A DNA stretch of 19,489 bases from Chloroflexota bacterium (GTDB lineage Bacteria > Chloroflexota > Limnocylindria > Limnocylindrales > CSP1-4): the NCBI GenBank assembly GCA_021789355.1, contig JAJYJR010000036.1:1-19489 (forward strand). The letters run 5' to 3'. The number at the start of each line of letters is the position of its first letter. Positions within the stretch are counted from its first letter, which is position 1. A program made the position numbers and the translations under genes. This document shows, one piece after another, positions 6,550-13,908 of the stretch. The notes beneath the pieces were generated by a model. The model had not been told where the DNA came from and did not search any database. It was given only the letters and a program-made list of their open reading frames with translations.

Positions 6550-6864
6550 CTACCCGGCATCGCCCTGCGCTCCCGGCTCGGGGGTGGCGATGGTGGGGCG
6601 GCCTCTCCGCCGGGAAGTCGTGGCGGGCTCCGGGGCGCCCTCCGTTGCGGCCGGGGTGTCACCCTCGGCCGCGGCCTTGCGCGCCTTCGCGTCCCGGGCG
6701 AGGCCCGCGGTGTAGGCGTTCCAGTGCGTCCGACACATCCGGCCCAGGCCGTCCTGCTGGGAGGGCTGCTTCGGGAAGTCCTCCATCGGCGCCTCGTGGG
6801 GCTCGATCCCGAACCGCGCCGAGCCGATGCAGCGACGCAGGGCGGTGGTCATCTCGTCCGTCAT
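6550..6864 (-). CDS. Small protein with CRTHWNAYTAGL motif, unknown function
   Basis: I chose the ATG at 6864 (MTDEMTTALRR) because AAAGGAG sits eight bases before it; a GTG at 6885 in the same frame lies upstream of that ribosome site. The 104 residues contain CIGSARFGIEPHEAPMEDFP (10-29), then QQDGLGRMCRTHWNAYTAGLARDAKARKAAAEG. The two Cys with nearby His residues (C10, H20, C42, H45) could bind a metal. The last 35 residues are Pro/Thr/Ala-rich and disordered with a basic patch RRRGRP (AT-hook-like). I do not recognise a named family. It heads a two-gene minus-strand unit, divergent from the methyltransferase. Confidence 0.65.
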   Translation of the reverse strand: MTDEMTTALRRCIGSARFGIEPHEAPMEDFPKQPSQQDGLGRMCRTHWNAYTAGLARDAKARKAAAEGDTPAATEGAPEPATTSRRRGRPTIATPEPGAQGDAG

Positions 6865-6980
6865 GCTCGTCGCTCCTTTGCTCACCTACGCGGACCTCGC
6901 GTCGCAGACATCCATCACTCCGGCGGCGCCCACATGCAAGGTGGTGATCACTGAGACCGGCAACGCTGCCTTCCCTCTTC

Positions 6981-8297
6981 GTGGAGCAGGTCCCCATCGA
7001 CGCGCTCCTCCCCGACCCCGCCAACCCCAGGAAGATCAGCGAGGAGGAGCTGGACTCGCTCGAGCGGAGCCTCCGGGAGTTCGGCTTCGTGCAACCCGTG
7101 GTGGCGCGGCGGGAGGACCGCACCGTCATCGGCGGCCACCAGCGCCTCGTCGCGGCGCGCCGTCTCGGGCTCATGACGGTGCCGGCGATCTTCCTCGATC
7201 TCACGCAGGAGCAGGCACGCTTCCTCGGAATCACCCTGAACAAGATCTCGGGCACCTTCGACGAAGCGCTGCTCGCCCGTCTCCTCTCGGAGCTCCAGGC
7301 GACCCCTGACCTTGACCTCACGTTGTCTGGGTTCGGCGAGGACGAGATCCGCGACCTGCTGCGCTCCCTGGAGGTGCGGGAGAAGCGCGAGCGTCCGGAG
7401 AGCTTCGATCTCGACGAGGCGCTGGAGGAAGCGCGGCGGGCTCCCCTGCGCGCCAAGCCCGGCGAGATCTGGCGATTGGGCGAGCACCGTCTGGGGTGTC
7501 TCGACGCGACCGACCCGCTGGCCGTGGCCCGCCTCCTCGACGGGGCCGAACCCCGGCTCCTGGCTACAGATCCTCCCTACGGGGTGTCCCTGGATCCAAC
7601 CTGGCGCGACGGCGTGTACAACGCCCTGGGGCCGGCGGAGCGCCCCTACATGCAGGTGGATGGCCGGCTTGACGCGGACCACGCGACACGGGCCAGCGGT
7701 GGCGCCCACGGGCGCACCCGGGGCCACCGCAACACCAGCATCAGCGGCGATATCCGGGTCGACTGGTCCGAGGCGTTCGCACTGGTGCCCTCCCTCACGG
7801 TCGGGTACGTCTGGCATGCCGGGGTGCACGCCGCCGAGGTGGCCGAAGGGCTCATCAGCATCGGGTTTGAGATCGTCGCCCAGGTCATCTGGGACAAGTC
7901 GTTGTTCGCGATCGGGAGGAGCTGGTACCACTGGAGCCACGAGCCCTGCTGGGTGGTCCGCAAGCGAGGCGCGAAGGTGCCGTTCCGGGGTTCCCGGGAT
8001 CAGGCCACCATCTGGCGGGCGCCAAGCCCGAAGATGATCATGGGTGGCTCCGACGAGCGGAAGGAGGATCACCCCACCCAGAAGCCGCTCCTCCTCTTCG
8101 AGACCCCGATCCGCAACCACCTGAAAGCTGGCGAGGGCGTGTACGACCCGTTCCTCGGGTCAGGCACCTGCCTCATCGCCGCCGAGCGCCACGGCGCCCG
8201 CTGCTTCGGGATCGAAGTGGATCCCCTGTTCGTGGACATCGCGCTGCGCAGGTTCGAGCGGTTCAGCGGCGTGGAGGCGGTGCGGGTCGATGGGTGA
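6981..8297 (+). CDS. ParB-domain DNA methyltransferase (N4/N6 type), solitary
   Basis: This is a 438-residue fusion. Residues 1-85 are a ParB/Srx-type domain: VPIDALLPDPANPRKISEEEL, then VIGGHQRLVAARRLG (the box II GGHQR form). From about 160 comes an amino-methyltransferase domain: catalytic motif IV DPPYG at 197-201, target loop 205-260, HPTQKP at 364-369, and the SAM-binding motif I DPFLGSGT at 389-396. Motif IV before motif I is the beta-class order (N6-adenine or N4-cytosine). Such ParB-methylases are typical of phages and integrative elements. The GTG at 6981 gives the usual family N-terminus but has no Shine-Dalgarno; an in-frame stop at 6945 limits any extension, with CTG codons at 6951 and 6966 as alternatives. 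No restriction endonuclease is visible nearby, so it probably protects element DNA or acts epigenetically. Confidence 0.92.
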   Translation: MEQVPIDALLPDPANPRKISEEELDSLERSLREFGFVQPVVARREDRTVIGGHQRLVAARRLGLMTVPAIFLDLTQEQARFLGITLNKISGTFDEALLARLLSELQATPDLDLTLSGFGEDEIRDLLRSLEVREKRERPESFDLDEALEEARRAPLRAKPGEIWRLGEHRLGCLDATDPLAVARLLDGAEPRLLATDPPYGVSLDPTWRDGVYNALGPAERPYMQVDGRLDADHATRASGGAHGRTRGHRNTSISGDIRVDWSEAFALVPSLTVGYVWHAGVHAAEVAEGLISIGFEIVAQVIWDKSLFAIGRSWYHWSHEPCWVVRKRGAKVPFRGSRDQATIWRAPSPKMIMGGSDERKEDHPTQKPLLLFETPIRNHLKAGEGVYDPFLGSGTCLIAAERHGARCFGIEVDPLFVDIALRRFERFSGVEAVRVDG

Positions 8298-8331
8298 GCG
8301 TGCGAACGTGCCAGCGGTCGACGCCCGGCGA

Positions 8332-8931
8332 TCAACTTCGGCTCTGTCGGGCTCGGTCCTGACGTACGACTTCGTGCAGGGGGTTCGCGAGGTCGAGCAG
8401 GGAGCGACCGGCAAGTGGACCAACGGTGGCCCCTGCCTCCTTGAAGGCTATGTCGAACACGAGGATGTCCTGTATCTGCGGGTCCGGCGGGTGGATCACG
8501 CCGCGGGCGACTACCTCTTGATCGCGAACCGGGCCGCCGATCGCGCCCTCGTGATGGAGGAGTGCGGCGTTCCTGACCACGAGTCGGCTCTTCCCGCGGA
8601 CCAGAACAGGCTCCAGCAGCTCGGCGAGCCGCCCGTGATGGAGCTTGAGAGCATCCCAAGCGGGGCCCGGTTCGCCGTGTCCTCGCTCGTGCGCATCGAG
8701 CAGCTCGGCAACGACGCGCTCGGCGATGCCGATGATCGCCATCGGGATCGGCGCAGGGGAGCCACGCAGGTCGAACTTGAAGACGTACTCGCCGGTCTGC
8801 TGATCGTGTTCGAACCGGAGTGGGTAGGGCTGCGATCGAAAGAAGGTGGCGATCGCGGGACGCAGCTCGGCGAATTCTGCATCGAGCCGAGCGATGACGG
8901 CTGGCGGGGCGTCTCCCTCTGGCCTTCTCAT
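8332..8931 (-). CDS. Hypothetical protein, convergent with the methyltransferase
   Basis: The frame reads MRRPEGDAPPAVIARLDAEF from ATG 8931 (199 residues); an ATG at 8952 is equally possible, and neither has a strong ribosome site. The stretch RFEHDQQTGEYVFKFDLRGS followed by PIPMAIIGIAERVVAELLDA, and the end DILVFDIAFKEAGATVGPLA, follow the hydrophobic pattern of an uncharacterised family with a 'TG-x-Y-V ... P-P-I ... GD-HNLRSALDH' core, but the HNLRSALDH helix itself is not conserved here. Third-position G/C is only about 75-80 percent, well below neighbouring genes, and the opposite strand is also open (8290-9045) with slightly higher third-position G/C. The strand assignment therefore rests on the protein's appearance. 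It may be a recently acquired or decaying gene. Confidence 0.5.
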   Translation of the reverse strand: MRRPEGDAPPAVIARLDAEFAELRPAIATFFRSQPYPLRFEHDQQTGEYVFKFDLRGSPAPIPMAIIGIAERVVAELLDAHERGHGEPGPAWDALKLHHGRLAELLEPVLVRGKSRLVVRNAALLHHEGAIGGPVRDQEVVARGVIHPPDPQIQDILVFDIAFKEAGATVGPLAGRSLLDLANPLHEVVRQDRARQSRS

Positions 8932-9001
8932 GCCTGTACTTTCACGCACCATCGCCACTCGGGGACGCCCCAGCACGATCGCCAGATGGTGCCGCATCCC
9001 G

Positions 9002-9048
9002 GGGCTACCAACCCGCGTTGGGCTACCAAAGGTAGTCATTGGTAGCCC
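9002..9048. promoter_or_regulatory. Three-copy TTGGTAGCCC element with hairpin over a TTG start
   Basis: GGGCTACCAA occurs at 9002-9011 and 9020-9029, and its exact inverse TTGGTAGCCC at 9039-9048. The second and third copies form a 10-bp stem with a 9-base loop. An inner alternative stem CTACC-AAA-GGTAG lies at 9023-9035. The start codon TTG (9039) of the plus gene is in the right arm and its AAAGG ribosome site (9028-9032) is in the left arm and loop, so the structure could hide the start. It could equally be a protein operator. Confidence 0.65.
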
Positions 9049-9476
9049 GCCGGGTCTGCTCCTTCGTCATGCCCGACGGCCGGATGTGCCGGGCGGGACC
9101 GCAGCGCGAGCGTCCCTATTGCTTTGCCCACGACCCGGAGCGGGCGGCAGAGGCGGCCGAGGCCCGCCGGCTGGGGGGCCTGCGCCGGCGCAAGGAGGGC
9201 ACCGTCGCGGTGGCGTATGACCTCTTCGGGCTCGACACCGTGGAGGGGATCCGGCGGCTCCTGGAGATCGTCGTCACCGACGGCCTGGGCCTGGAGAACA
9301 GCATCGCCCGCCTGCGCGCGCTCATCTCCACCGCGGTGGCGGCCACCAACCTGCTGAAGGTGGGCGAGCTGGAGGATCGGGTGGCGGCGCTGGAGGCCGC
9401 GCATCGGAGGGGTGAGGACACCGCGCCAGTGGTGGATCTGCTCGACGGTGGCCTGCTCGGGGAGCCCCAGCCATGA
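9039..9476 (+). CDS. Small zinc-binding protein, mobile-element type
   Basis: This is a 145-residue protein with a TTG start at 9039. An in-frame stop at 9033 excludes earlier starts, and the next Met (9069) would lose Cys7. AAAGG six bases upstream supports the TTG. The N-terminus has C7, C17, C28 and H31 (CSFVMPDGRMC ... YCFAHDPERA), the CX9CX10CX2H pattern of small zinc-finger proteins common in phage and integrative blocks, followed by GGLRRR. The rest is helical (YDLFGLDTVEGIRRLLEIVV, then LRALISTAVAATNLLKVGEL and EDRVAALEA, possibly coiled coil), reminiscent of terminase-small-subunit-type or accessory proteins. The stop overlaps the next start (ATGA at 9473-9476). Zinc binding is likely; a packaging role is speculation. 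Confidence 0.75.
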   Translation: MVARRVCSFVMPDGRMCRAGPQRERPYCFAHDPERAAEAAEARRLGGLRRRKEGTVAVAYDLFGLDTVEGIRRLLEIVVTDGLGLENSIARLRALISTAVAATNLLKVGELEDRVAALEAAHRRGEDTAPVVDLLDGGLLGEPQP

Positions 9477-10279
9477 CCCTCGCCCGGCGGGTCGCTCGAC
9501 TGGAAGCCAGCCTGACCCCGCGTGACGCTGTCCTCGCCTGGCTGGCCGAGGCGCAGGCGTTCCCCACGCTGCCGGACTACCTCGCCGCGATCCGGGACGC
9601 GCCGCGCGAGGACTGGCCCCTGGTGCGTATCGCGGGCCAGGTCGAGGCGGCCGTCCGCGCCACCACCAAGGGCACGCCGCAGGAGGTCTGGCAGGCGGTG
9701 CGCCGGGCGTTTGGCGACGCCTGCTTCCTGTTCGAGCTGGTGCTCCAAGCGAACCTCGCCGCGCACGAGGTACGGGACATCGAGGGCCTGCGCTGGGCGC
9801 TGCTCGCCAAGTGGTCTGGGCTCCTTGCCACCGAGGCCGAGCTCGCGCGCATCACCCACCAGACAGATCGGGAGCACGCCGCCGGGGAGGCCCAGGACTG
9901 GCGTGCCACGCTGGTCTTCACGCTCACCAACCTCTTCCTCGAGGAGGCAGCCCGCACCGCGCTGGAGCGCCGGTACCTCGCCGGCCGCTGCGTCCTGTTC
10001 CCGGCGCTCGCGCAAGAGTGGAGGGACCTCGTCGAGCGCCTGGAATGGCTGGCCGAGCACGCCGATCGGCTCCACGGACCTCAACCTGGCGCTCCGCCGA
10101 TGGACGTCGCGGTCCTGCGGTCTCGGGCGGCCGAGCTGGCCCCGGCGCGCGCGAGGGAGCTGGCCGATCTGGCGCGCATCGAGGCGCTCGGCATGCTCGG
10201 CGAGCGGGCGCGGGCGTTCGCGGTCCTCGAGCGACTCCTGTCGCCGATGGCGCCCGTCGAGGCCGAGCAGGCAGGGTAG
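9473..10279 (+). CDS. Helical protein of unknown function, coupled to the zinc-binding gene
   Basis: This is a 268-residue protein starting MTLARRVARLEASLTPRDAVLAWLAEA, with its ATG overlapping the previous stop by 4 bp, so it is translationally coupled. It is predicted almost all-helical, rich in Ala, Leu, Arg and Glu, with no TM segment. Recognisable pieces are FGDACFLFELVLQANLAAHEVRDIEGLRW (98 region), ATLVFTLTNLFLEEAARTAL and RRYLAGRCVLFPALAQEWRD. I know no named domain. Similar 'MTLARR-ARLEA' proteins occur beside terminase-type genes in high-GC metagenomic elements, but I cannot confirm this here. Third-position G/C is high, so the gene is surely real. Confidence 0.7.
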   Translation: MTLARRVARLEASLTPRDAVLAWLAEAQAFPTLPDYLAAIRDAPREDWPLVRIAGQVEAAVRATTKGTPQEVWQAVRRAFGDACFLFELVLQANLAAHEVRDIEGLRWALLAKWSGLLATEAELARITHQTDREHAAGEAQDWRATLVFTLTNLFLEEAARTALERRYLAGRCVLFPALAQEWRDLVERLEWLAEHADRLHGPQPGAPPMDVAVLRSRAAELAPARARELADLARIEALGMLGERARAFAVLERLLSPMAPVEAEQAG

Positions 10280-10456
10280 TCCGGCGAGACCATCGCCCAG
10301 CCTCCCTCGCGGCCGGCTCCTGCACCGCGTGCTACCCATCCCCGAGGAGACGGGCTCCAACCAGCGTCGGCTCCCGATGCCGAGGGGGGCCGCTCGGCAG
10401 CTCGACGGGGATCGATCGAGAACACCGCGCTATGCTCGACGAGCGAGGAGGGCAAC

Positions 10457-10779
10457 ATGCAGCACCGCCGATCGGTGACCTTCCGGGACGCCCGAGACGC
10501 GGGCGGCCTGCGCGTCCTCACGGCCAGCGAGCAGGCCGACGGCACGCTCCGGATCGAGGGGCACGATCTCGGCCCGGGCGTGGCGGCGGTCTGGGGGCCA
10601 GGCATCACCGAATACCAGTGGTCTGGACGATCCGCCCGGACGCCGTCGCGCAGGCGCTCGCGGCGCTGGGCGCCACGGCAGGCGACGGTCCGCTCGCGAC
10701 CCTTCGCGACTGGTTCGAGCTGCACGGCCGCGATCCGGGTCAGGCCAACAAGGACGCGGGTGCACCGATCGACTTCTGA
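10457..10779 (+). pseudogene. Small gene split by a one-base frameshift
   Basis: An ATG at 10457 with GAGGAGGG just upstream begins MQHRRSVTFRDARDAGGLRV and reads 55 codons to GPGITEYQW (10619-10621). The frame then degenerates, while the frame one base earlier continues VWTIRPDAVAQALAALGATA to a TGA at 10777. Reading G10621 twice (or adding one G) restores a single protein of about 107 residues ending DPGQANKDAGAPIDF. The whole pattern (TFRDA...L.ASEQ.DG.L.IEG.DLGPGV...WG.G..EYEW ... V..LVAALG...GD) fits a small uncharacterised family in high-GC bacteria. The break may be a sequencing error, a real mutation or a programmed -1 shift. Confidence 0.65.
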
Positions 10780-10790
10780 AACCGGGTCGG

Positions 10791-10818
10791 GGCGTAGCGG
10801 TAGGCGGGCCCCTACGCC
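10791..10818 (+). terminator. GC-rich hairpin after the split gene
   Basis: GGCGTAG (10791-10797) pairs with CTACGCC (10812-10818) 12 bases after the stop at 10779. There is no T-run, so an intrinsic terminator is only possible, not shown. Confidence 0.25.
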
Positions 10819-11042
10819 GGCCACCATGCCACCATGGTGCCTGTTACTCCTTCTCTGCGGGTGTGCCGAAAAGGGAGCCTCGCCAAGACCGTTGATCCGT
10901 GCGGCGCGACCGTCCCGTTTGGGCCACGCCGCCGGTCATTTCGGCCGCTGGTCTCACCTCCTGCGACGGGCTCCGGCAAGTCCCCCGGCATCCTGCGCGG
11001 CGACCCCGCGATCATGGCGGTCCCCGGCCAGTCGCCGAGTGT

Positions 11043-12503
11043 TCAGGCTGCCGATCCCTTCGCGGCCTCCGGCGCCACGGGTATCGCGATCTCGACGGTC
11101 GTGCCGACGCCCGGACAGCTGCGAGCCGTCATCCGGCCGCCCACCAGGCGGGCCCGCTCCTCCATCCCGACGAGGCCGAGCTTGCCAGCCTGCAGGAGCT
11201 CCGACGCCGATTGCGGCAGATAGCCGCACCCGTCGTCGCGTACCTGGAGACGCACGCGTGCCCGCCCGTAGGTGAGCCGGACGAGGACGGTGTTCGCGCC
11301 GGCATGCCGCTCCACGTTGTGGAGCGCCTCCTGCGTGACGCGCAGCAGCGCCAGCTCGATCGGAGCGGGCAGGCGGGCCTCTGCGCCGCTCCGCACGAAG
11401 CGCGCGCCGACGCCGCTGCGGCGGGCCAGCGCCGTCACCTCGGACTGGAGGGCTGCCGAGAGCCCGAGATCGTCCAGCACCGATGGCCGGAGCGCTCGGC
11501 TGATCCGTCGCAGCTCGTCCACGGTGTCCTCCGCGAGGTGGCGGGCCTCACCAGCAGCCCGGGAGGCGGCGGGGTCGCCGATCGTGTCGAGCTTGCGGCA
11601 GATGAGCACGAGGGTCTGCAGGGGACCGTCATGGAGTTCGCGCCCGATGCAGCGCTGCTCCTCCTCGCGAGCGTCGAGGATCCCGTGCGCATAGGCCTCG
11701 AGATCACGCTGGCGCTCGTACTGGAGCGTGACGTCGGGGAGCATCAGCTCGAGCTCCCCCCCGCCCTCGCCGGGACCGCCGGTCCGGCAGACGATCGGCT
11801 GCACCCAGGTCGGCGATCCACCCGCAGCGCCAGGGAGCGGCACGGCGCCGTCGTGTCGACGGAGGAGCTGGTCGGCCGTCGTCGCGCCCAGGAGTGACGC
11901 GAGCGTCACGCCGGCCAGGGCGGGTGTGGGCAGTCCGAGCAGGGCGGCAGCCGCCGCATTCGCCTCGGTGATCACGCCGTGAGCGTCAAGAACGAGGACC
12001 GGCTCTGCCGCGTGGTCGAAAAGCCCGCGGTAACGAGCTTCCGAGCGGTGCCGCTCGCGTTCTCGTTCCTCGGCCGCCTCGCGCGCGTGCGCCTCGCGAT
12101 CCACCCGCTGGCCGACGAAGATCGCCACCGCCAGCAGGATCACCATCTGCCAGCCCTCGGCCACCCGCTCGAGGCCGCTGTCCCAGAGCAGCATGTCGGG
12201 CAGGGTCAGGACCACGCCCCAAAGTGCCGTGGCGAGCGAGCCGCGCAGGCCGAAGTTGAGCGAGGCGTAGACGACCGGCACGAAGTAGAGCGAGGTGGGG
12301 ACCAGGTACAGGGGCTGCGGCTCGATGGTCGGCCGCGTCGCGTCGAGCACGGTGTGGATGACGGCGATCAGCAGCACCAGGCCCTGGACGGCCCAGAACT
12401 CGGGGCGCGAGATGGGCGGCAGCCACGGCCGGATCCGCTCTAGCCGCGCGCCGAGCGCCCGGGCGAGCCACGAACGGCGAGTCGGTTCGAGGCCGCCCGT
12501 CAC
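11043..12503 (-). CDS. NarL-class sensor histidine kinase with PAS domain
   Basis: The 486-residue membrane kinase starts at ATG 12503, overlapping the response-regulator stop by 4 bp. Residues about 36-130 hold several hydrophobic segments (FWAVQGLVLLIAVIHTVL, LYFVPVVYASLNF, MVILLAVAIFVGQRV), a membrane sensor without a large outside loop. A coiled linker (132-157) and a PAS domain (about 154-262; LFDHAAEPVLVLDAHGVITEAN) follow. The HisKA_3 dimerisation box is EEEQRCIGRELHDGPLQTLV with the phospho-acceptor His291. The ATPase has N-box TQEALHNVERH (N397), G1 DDGCGY (423-428) and G2 GLVGMEER. All catalytic boxes are intact. It autophosphorylates and passes phosphate to the adjacent regulator. 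The PAS has no visible cofactor Cys/His set, so the signal is unknown. Confidence 0.93.
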   Translation of the reverse strand: MTGGLEPTRRSWLARALGARLERIRPWLPPISRPEFWAVQGLVLLIAVIHTVLDATRPTIEPQPLYLVPTSLYFVPVVYASLNFGLRGSLATALWGVVLTLPDMLLWDSGLERVAEGWQMVILLAVAIFVGQRVDREAHAREAAEERERERHRSEARYRGLFDHAAEPVLVLDAHGVITEANAAAAALLGLPTPALAGVTLASLLGATTADQLLRRHDGAVPLPGAAGGSPTWVQPIVCRTGGPGEGGGELELMLPDVTLQYERQRDLEAYAHGILDAREEEQRCIGRELHDGPLQTLVLICRKLDTIGDPAASRAAGEARHLAEDTVDELRRISRALRPSVLDDLGLSAALQSEVTALARRSGVGARFVRSGAEARLPAPIELALLRVTQEALHNVERHAGANTVLVRLTYGRARVRLQVRDDGCGYLPQSASELLQAGKLGLVGMEERARLVGGRMTARSCPGVGTTVEIAIPVAPEAAKGSAA

Positions 12504-13153
12504 GTCGGTGGGACGTCCCGCTCGAGGCGGACCCAGCCGCGCGACGCGGCGACCACGATGGCCTCGGTCCGCGTCGAGACGCCGAGCTTGTTGAAGATGC
12601 TCGTGAAGTGCGCCTCGACGGTGCGCCCGCCAAGCGAGAGCGCCGCGGCGATCTCCGTAGTCCGTTGACCCCGGGCCGCCAGGCGGAGGACCGCGAGCTC
12701 GCGCGAGGTGAGCGTCGGTGCCGTAGGACCCTCGCTGGCGCGGCTCAACAGGTGTCGGGCTACCGACGGGTCGAGGACGACCTCACCGCGGGCCACCGCG
12801 CGGATCGCCGCCACCACGTCGTCCGCGTGGGCGGTCTTGAGCAGGTAGCCGCCGGCCCCCGCGCTCATGGCGGCCACCACATAATCCTCGTCGTCGTAGG
12901 CGCTGAGGATGAGCACCCGCGGGCCGTCGGGCGTGGCCCGGATGCGGCGCGTCGCCTCGACCCCGTTCATCCCGGGCATCGACAGATCGAGCAGCACGAC
13001 GTCCGGCAAGAGCCGGGTGGCAAGGGCCACGACCTCGGCTCCGTCGGCCGCCTCGCCGACGACCGTCATGTCCGGTGTCTGCTCGAGGATCTCGCGCGTG
13101 CCCTCACGGACGACCGCGTGATCCTCGCCCAGCACGACTCGTAGTTGCGTCAA
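12500..13153 (-). CDS. NarL/LuxR-family response regulator
   Basis: This is a 217-residue protein with a TTG start at 13153 (MTQLRVVLGEDHAVVREG); GAGG lies seven bases upstream and the family almost always begins within a few residues of this strand. The receiver has acidic pair E10/D11, phospho-acceptor D56 (VVLLDLSMPGMNG), S84 and K106 (YLLKTAHADD), a complete active site. The LuxR helix-turn-helix spans about 148-205: LTSRELAVLRLAARGQRTTE, then IAAALSLGGRTVEAHFTSIF and NKLGVSTRTEAI. It is the first gene of the pair; the kinase follows with an ATGA overlap, so both are made together. The longer open frame upstream (to 13684) is antisense to the membrane gene and rejected. Likely targets include the divergent operon at 13346. 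Confidence 0.94.
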   Translation of the reverse strand: MTQLRVVLGEDHAVVREGTREILEQTPDMTVVGEAADGAEVVALATRLLPDVVLLDLSMPGMNGVEATRRIRATPDGPRVLILSAYDDEDYVVAAMSAGAGGYLLKTAHADDVVAAIRAVARGEVVLDPSVARHLLSRASEGPTAPTLTSRELAVLRLAARGQRTTEIAAALSLGGRTVEAHFTSIFNKLGVSTRTEAIVVAASRGWVRLERDVPPT

Positions 13154-13206
13154 GAGCTCGCCTCGTCCGCCGAGTCTAGCAGCGAGCCCCGACGCCTCCG
13201 CCCGTG

Positions 13207-13238
13207 GAACCCGCAGGGTTCCTGCGGGAACCCGCAGG
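13207..13238. promoter_or_regulatory. Interlocking inverted and direct repeats between divergent genes
   Basis: GAACCCGCAGG is directly repeated at 13207-13217 and 13228-13238, 21 bp apart. Between them GGGTTC (13216-13221) is the inverse of GAACCC on both sides, and CCCGCAGG (13210-13217) pairs with CCTGCGGG (13221-13228) around a 3-base loop. The element lies 54 bases from the response-regulator start and 108 from the membrane-protein start. It is a good candidate operator for a LuxR-type dimer, or an RNA hairpin in a leader. Confidence 0.6.
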
Positions 13239-13345
13239 CGAGTCGGCGGGTCCTCGCGTTGGCAGCCGTCCCGGCGGGCGCCACCATCGGGATCGGCGTC
13301 GCGGGCGGGCGCTGCGCGCCTGAACGCCGGCAGTGGAGGTGCACC

Positions 13346-13879
13346 GTGCTCTTCGGATTGGGCGCCAACACCTTGTGGTTGTCGCTCCACCACATCCTCT
13401 CGATCGCCCTGGTGCTGGCGATCGCCGACTACGTCTTCGGCTCGGTCTTCTTCACCACCGAGCCTTCCCATCACGCCCTGCTCCATATGCGCATCGGCTC
13501 GGGGGTGGCGCTGGGCCTCGCGGTGCTGGTAGTCATCACGGGGATCATCCCCGACATCAACTTCGGCACGCCCGCGGCGTTCAACCTGACGACCTCCAAC
13601 TCGTTCGACACCGCAACGCTGAAGGTCACCAGCGACTCGCTCGGGAACTTCGCGGGTCCGCTCCTCTTCGACATCATGGAGCACGTCTCGCTCATCGTGC
13701 CCGGCATCATCGCCATGGTCACGGTGCTCATCTGGAGCTACCGCGAGCGGGTGGTCAGCAGCCCCGACGTGCGGCGCAGCATCCTCGTGCTCACCGCGGC
13801 CGCCTTCGGCTGGATCGCCGTCATCGCGGTGATGTGCATCTACCTCGTCAAGTACCTCACCTTCCCGGTCGGGTCATGA
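13346..13879 (+). CDS. Four-TM membrane protein with conserved-looking histidines, unknown family
   Basis: I chose the GTG at 13346 (MLFGLGANTLWLSLHHILSI) because GGAGG lies about eight bases upstream and the frame before it lacks protein character. It is 177 residues with TM segments near 14-36, 48-68, 112-131 and 146-170. Histidines H15/H16 at the start of TM1, H42/H43/H47 in the loop leading to TM2, and H113 at TM3 are placed so they could bind heme or a metal, though this is inference. The long loop between TM2 and TM3 (NFGTPAAFNLTTSNSFDTATLKV) is polar and probably outside. The stop overlaps an ATG at 13876. It heads a three-gene plus-strand unit with another membrane protein and a hemerythrin-like protein, divergent from the two-component genes. 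I do not recognise the family. Confidence 0.75.
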   Translation: MLFGLGANTLWLSLHHILSIALVLAIADYVFGSVFFTTEPSHHALLHMRIGSGVALGLAVLVVITGIIPDINFGTPAAFNLTTSNSFDTATLKVTSDSLGNFAGPLLFDIMEHVSLIVPGIIAMVTVLIWSYRERVVSSPDVRRSILVLTAAAFGWIAVIAVMCIYLVKYLTFPVGS

Positions 13880-13908
13880 CCGACGCGCCGCACCAGGAGG
13901 CTGCTCCG

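Noticed and set aside
6948..8120. A 390-codon minus-strand open frame
   Set aside because: It is antisense to the ParB-methylase, whose motifs are unmistakable.
9116..10360. A 414-codon minus-strand open frame
   Set aside because: It lies opposite the coupled 9039 and 9473 genes and has the composition of a shadow frame.
13154..13684. N-terminal extension of the response regulator
   Set aside because: It is antisense to the four-TM membrane gene and the receiver domain starts normally at the TTG at 13153.
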